DNA of 34,252 bases from Paratissierella segnis (GTDB taxonomy: Bacteria; Bacillota; Clostridia; Tissierellales; Tissierellaceae): contig NZ_JACRTG010000023.1 in NCBI RefSeq assembly GCF_014385195.1, forward strand, positions 1-34,252, given 5' to 3'. The position numbers and the translations under genes were made by a program. The notes beneath the pieces are model-generated. The model did no database searches, was not told the origin of the DNA, and saw nothing but the letters and a program-made list of their open reading frames with translations. Shown here piece after piece: positions 30,689-34,252 of this stretch (positions are counted from its first letter, which is position 1; each line of letters opens with the position of its first letter).

Positions 30689-33600
30689 ATGAAAGGTAAG
30701 TTAAGCAAGCATATTGCGTTTCTGTTGGTATTTGCAATGATTCTCAGTGCAAACATTGTTGCATATGCTGATGTAGTAGGAGACGGAACGCAAACTGCAG
30801 AGGTGGAAAGTCCCGGCGACAACCCTCCTTCACAGGAAGATGACAATACAGAGGGACAGGAGCCTACAGATCCTGTGGAGGATGATAAAGATAAACCTAC
30901 AAATCCTGAAGATGAGGGAACTACAGAAGGAGAACCGGTAGAGAACAAAGGGGAAGATCCTACCGAAGAACCTGAAGATCCTGAAGATGGAGAAAACACA
31001 GAAGAAGAGCCTGAAATCCCGGAAGAAGAACTACCAATTGAAGAAATACCAAATTTAACATCATATATTGTAAGATATATGGGTGAGACAGAGCCTCTAT
31101 TGAATGACAAAACCGTAGAAGATCAGCTTATAGGTTCAGAAATTACGGAATTTGCAAAAGATATTAAAGGCTATGAAGTTGATGAGGACTCAAAAACCAT
31201 TACCCTTCAAGAGGAAGATAATATTATAATCTTTTATTATACTCCTGTAAAAAGTTTGGGACCGACTGAATTAACCGCTAGAGTTGATGGAGTTACTATC
31301 AGAATTTCTGCTGATGAGGGCGTTTTGCCTGAAGGAACAGAACTTTCAGTATATTCTTTGCCATCCGGAGAAGCACGTGATTATGCTGAAACCATAAGAG
31401 AAAATACAGGAGTAGGCTTAGAAGACTATCTAATGTTCGATATAACACTATTGGATGGAGAAGGAAATGAAGTCCAGCCTGATGGCAATGTAACGTTAAG
31501 TTTTACAGATGTTTACTTTGCGGATGACAATAAGGATATAGTAGTTTATCACCTTGAACCCAATAGACGAAATGTTAGAACTAAATCTACATTTAATTTA
31601 AACGGTATGAGCTATGATTTTGCAGTCAATGATATGTCAGCAGAAAATGAAAATGGTGAGATAATCTTCACTACAAATCATTTCTCAATCTATGCAATCG
31701 GAACTCAGGAAACAGCAACATACGAGTTCTATGTAGGAGACGATAAAATTGATACTCAGATTGTTAAAAACGGTGAAAGCTTAGTTGAACCTTCAACACC
31801 GAATGCTTATGAGGGAAAAAAGTTTATCGGATGGTATATATTAGGGGAAGAAAATCCGATTGATTTTGATACTTCTATAACTGTAAATGAAAGTAATACT
31901 TTCAGGGTAGATGCTAGGTTTGCTGATGTATACTATGTTTACTTTGTATATGGTGGCAATGTAATCGCAACTAAGGAAGTAGAACCCAACAGCACAACAA
32001 ATGCTAGCGATATTCCTCTTATAGTTACGGAAGAAGGAAAAGCATTATCCCATTGGTCAGCAGCTGAAAATGGTGAAGCTTTTGATTTTGATACACCAAT
32101 TACTGCCAATACCACTCTATATGCTGTGTTAGCAGATAGGTGGAAGGTGACATTTGATACCCAAGGAGGAAGTTCTCTACTCCCTAAATATATCATAAAT
32201 GGTGAAAAATTAGGTGATATAGAAGTACCGGTTAAAGCAGGATATACTTTCCAAAAGTGGAATACCCAAGTTGATGGAAAAGGGACAAATTATACTAGTG
32301 ATACTGTTATTTATGGGAATGTAAAACTATATGCCATATGGACACCTAAAAATAATACCAAATATACAGTAGTATATTGGCAGGAAAATGCTGATGATGA
32401 TGGATATTCTTATTTTGAAAGCACTATAAGAATAGGAACCACAGGTGTTTCAGCAACTTATGATAATAAGAATTACTCTGGATTTACGTTGGATACAGCA
32501 AAAACCAATGCTGAAGATGTAAAGATTTCAGGCGATGGAGCGGCTATAAAGAATGTATATTACAGTAGAAATAGATATACATTAGAATTTAGACGTAGAA
32601 GTAATAATAATGAATTAAAGTCCTTTGGTAATATAAAGCAAGGAGCAGATACGACACCTTGGTGGAATCAGGCAGTTAATGAATATTCCACATATACTTG
32701 GTATGTAAGTAGAACTGGTAACACAGCGTACTCATTAGCACCAGATATGCCTAATAAAAATTTGACAGTTTATGGAGCAGAGTCAGGAAATGCTAAGTAT
32801 ACAATATTCTATTTGGAATATGTAGCGGGAAATCCAAGCGTTAGAGAACCATATTATTTTACTGGAAGCAGTGGATTGTATTTGACGATAGAAGATTATA
32901 TAAGTATTCCGGGGTTTACCGTAAAATCAACTCCAAAGGATGGGTCTCAGAATTCAAAATATAATGATGATACTAAAAGATATGAGTGGAAACTTTATTA
33001 TAATAGAAACAAATATAATATAACTTTCCAAACAAATGATAACACAGGTAATCAAAATGTTTCTAATATCCCATATGAAGCGGATATTTCTGACAAAGCA
33101 TTATCAGGATATGTGAAGGATGTAACTACAAGATATGATGGTTATGTTTTTAAAGGTTGGTATACCAATGAAGCTACTGCAGGTGAACCTTATAACTTTA
33201 CAGGAAAAACAATGCCTGCGAACAACCTTATACTTCATGCCAAATGGGTACCTCCGGTATATAGCGTTAAATATTATTTAACACCAGATACAAGCGGTGA
33301 GTACAAGACAATTGATGACATCTCAGGTGGAACTACGATTTCTGAAGATAAACTTGAAAAAGATATTCCTGCGGGATTAGAAGAAGAAGATTTTGAGGGT
33401 TGGTATTGGTATGTGAATGGAGTATTTGTACCATATGATTTTAGTACACCAATCAATAGAAATGATATTGTTCTATATCCTGTGTGGAAAAATTTAGTCT
33501 ATGAAGTAACCTACAATGCTAACGGAGCAGGTGGAACGATACCCCAAGATCATAATAAATATATTTTAGGAGCCTCAGCTACTGTTCTATCACCAAGTGA

Positions 33601-34252
33601 TCTAACCTCACCAAGTGATAAAGTATTTATAGGATGGAAAGAAGAAAATTCAGGCAAAGTTTATTATCCTAATGACAAGCTTTCCATAACAGGCAATATG
33701 ACTTTAATAGCACAATGGGGAGATAAAGCGCCTACAACTTCTTTAGCATATTATGGGAATGGCGGATTTGATGGTAGTGACAATGCCTCTATAGAAATTC
33801 CACTTAAAAATAATGAAACCCATACAGTTCTTAGCAATAGCTTTATCTTTGAGGGACACAACTTCAAAGAGTGGAATACAAAAGCTGATAGAAGTGGTGC
33901 TAGTTATCAGCCCGGTGCAGAGATTATAGTAGATAATCTAAATACAACTAATGAGCTATATGCAATATGGGAGAAAAAAGCAGATATAAGCTACACTGTA
34001 AACTATCTAGAAAAAGATACAGAAAAAGTATTAGCAACAGCAAAAACTGTTGAGAATAAAACCTTCGGAGAAGAAGTAACCGAGACAGCAATAGAAATAG
34101 AAGGTTACAACAAGGTAGAACCAATAGAAGTAGCCATAGAGCTAGGAGTAGAAGAAAATGTAATTAACTTCTACTACACAGCTAGAACAGATATCAGCTA
34201 CACTGTAAACTATCTAGAAGAAGGAACTAACGAAGTATTATCTCCAGCAAAA
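30689..34252 (+). CDS. Large secreted adhesin-like protein with InlB-B/MucBP repeats (3' end outside window)
   Basis: The frame is open from ATG 30689 to the window edge (1188 codons, no stop). A signal peptide (about 1-27, ending AYA-D) is followed by a ~100-residue low-complexity tract rich in Glu, Asp, Pro and Thr. A MucBP-like segment comes next (about 126-190), then a beta-rich domain (about 193-345). A long run of Listeria-Bacteroides/InlB-B-type repeats follows, each with a ...GY.F..W......Y.....W core (for example FDTQGGSS, KAGYTFQKWNT, LYAIW). From 33983 it enters ~69-residue MucBP-like repeats. A cell-wall anchor would be expected beyond the edge. Such proteins bind host or surface polymers. 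A c-di-GMP-I riboswitch controls it. GGAGG at 30676-30680 supports the start. Confidence 0.9.
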   Translation, partial: MKGKLSKHIAFLLVFAMILSANIVAYADVVGDGTQTAEVESPGDNPPSQEDDNTEGQEPTDPVEDDKDKPTNPEDEGTTEGEPVENKGEDPTEEPEDPEDGENTEEEPEIPEEELPIEEIPNLTSYIVRYMGETEPLLNDKTVEDQLIGSEITEFAKDIKGYEVDEDSKTITLQEEDNIIIFYYTPVKSLGPTELTARVDGVTIRISADEGVLPEGTELSVYSLPSGEARDYAETIRENTGVGLEDYLMFDITLLDGEGNEVQPDGNVTLSFTDVYFADDNKDIVVYHLEPNRRNVRTKSTFNLNGMSYDFAVNDMSAENENGEIIFTTNHFSIYAIGTQETATYEFYVGDDKIDTQIVKNGESLVEPSTPNAYEGKKFIGWYILGEENPIDFDTSITVNESNTFRVDARFADVYYVYFVYGGNVIATKEVEPNSTTNASDIPLIVTEEGKALSHWSAAENGEAFDFDTPITANTTLYAVLADRWKVTFDTQGGSSLLPKYIINGEKLGDIEVPVKAGYTFQKWNTQVDGKGTNYTSDTVIYGNVKLYAIWTPKNNTKYTVVYWQENADDDGYSYFESTIRIGTTGVSATYDNKNYSGFTLDTAKTNAEDVKISGDGAAIKNVYYSRNRYTLEFRRRSNNNELKSFGNIKQGADTTPWWNQAVNEYSTYTWYVSRTGNTAYSLAPDMPNKNLTVYGAESGNAKYTIFYLEYVAGNPSVREPYYFTGSSGLYLTIEDYISIPGFTVKSTPKDGSQNSKYNDDTKRYEWKLYYNRNKYNITFQTNDNTGNQNVSNIPYEADISDKALSGYVKDVTTRYDGYVFKGWYTNEATAGEPYNFTGKTMPANNLILHAKWVPPVYSVKYYLTPDTSGEYKTIDDISGGTTISEDKLEKDIPAGLEEEDFEGWYWYVNGVFVPYDFSTPINRNDIVLYPVWKNLVYEVTYNANGAGGTIPQDHNKYILGASATVLSPSDLTSPSDKVFIGWKEENSGKVYYPNDKLSITGNMTLIAQWGDKAPTTSLAYYGNGGFDGSDNASIEIPLKNNETHTVLSNSFIFEGHNFKEWNTKADRSGASYQPGAEIIVDNLNTTNELYAIWEKKADISYTVNYLEKDTEKVLATAKTVENKTFGEEVTETAIEIEGYNKVEPIEVAIELGVEENVINFYYTARTDISYTVNYLEEGTNEVLSPAK
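33983..34252 (+). repeat. 207-bp tandem coding repeats in the adhesin
   Basis: GATATAAGCTACACTGTAAA at 33983 recurs almost unchanged at 34190 (GATATCAGCTACACTG...), a period of 207 bp or 69 codons. The second copy is cut by the window edge. The near-identity at the DNA level suggests recent duplication. Confidence 0.85.

Noticed and set aside
30616..31110. Long serine-rich minus-strand frame
   Set aside because: It is the complement of the Glu/Asp/Pro/Thr-rich tract of the adhesin and has no ribosome binding site or domain.

Overview
The window is AT-rich DNA from an anaerobic, endospore-forming, amino-acid-fermenting Firmicute, most likely a clostridial or Tissierellia-type lineage. The evidence is a set of sporulation and germination genes (spoIIR, sleB, ypeB, a gerA-type operon, a SipL-like SPOCS/LysM protein, veg), a lysine-fermentation cluster (kdd, kamA, kamB, kamD, kamE) under a sigma-54 system, and a UGA-containing HesB-like selenoprotein. 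The exact species cannot be read from the window.

Layout. 1-1013: five and a half copies of a ~131-bp palindromic repeat, ending in a copy that carries a GIY-YIG nuclease gene between its two arms. 1099-4147: rnmV-rsmA, an uncharacterised 409-aa protein and a CadC/SmtB-type metal sensor. 4349-6234: redox genes (glutaredoxin, DUF1858 protein, HesB-like selenoprotein) plus a small membrane protein; two promoters here carry the same CsoR/CstR-like operator. 6306-10804: mgtE with a possible leader peptide, veg, sipL-like, ispE. 11091-18292: germination and sporulation genes (gerA-A/B/C, spoIIR, sleB, ypeB). 18825-26985: sigma-54 activator, a sigma-54 promoter, then kdd and the lysine aminomutase genes. 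27630-34252: SARP-like regulator, PAS-GGDEF-HD-GYP protein, a class I c-di-GMP riboswitch, and a large secreted adhesin-like protein that runs off the end.

How the genes work together. KamA makes beta-lysine, KamD/KamE (helped by KamB) move the second amino group, and Kdd oxidises the product. The activator at 18825 probably fires the -24/-12 promoter ahead of kdd. The c-di-GMP enzyme at 28946 sits next to a c-di-GMP riboswitch controlling a surface protein. Glutaredoxin and the selenoprotein probably answer one thiol, copper or persulfide sensor that is encoded elsewhere.

The most unusual property is the intergenic DNA. Many gene boundaries hold one modular repeat system made of a hairpin arm with compensatory base changes, a GCAGTATAATCACTGC-like dyad, a CTCGACCC module and degenerate 7-bp arrays based on GTGAATT. 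These lie between operons and also inside the sleB-ypeB, kdd-kamA and kamB-kamD gaps, and they encode the C-terminus of KamB. The GIY-YIG gene nested between two arms is the best candidate for an autonomous member of this repeat family.
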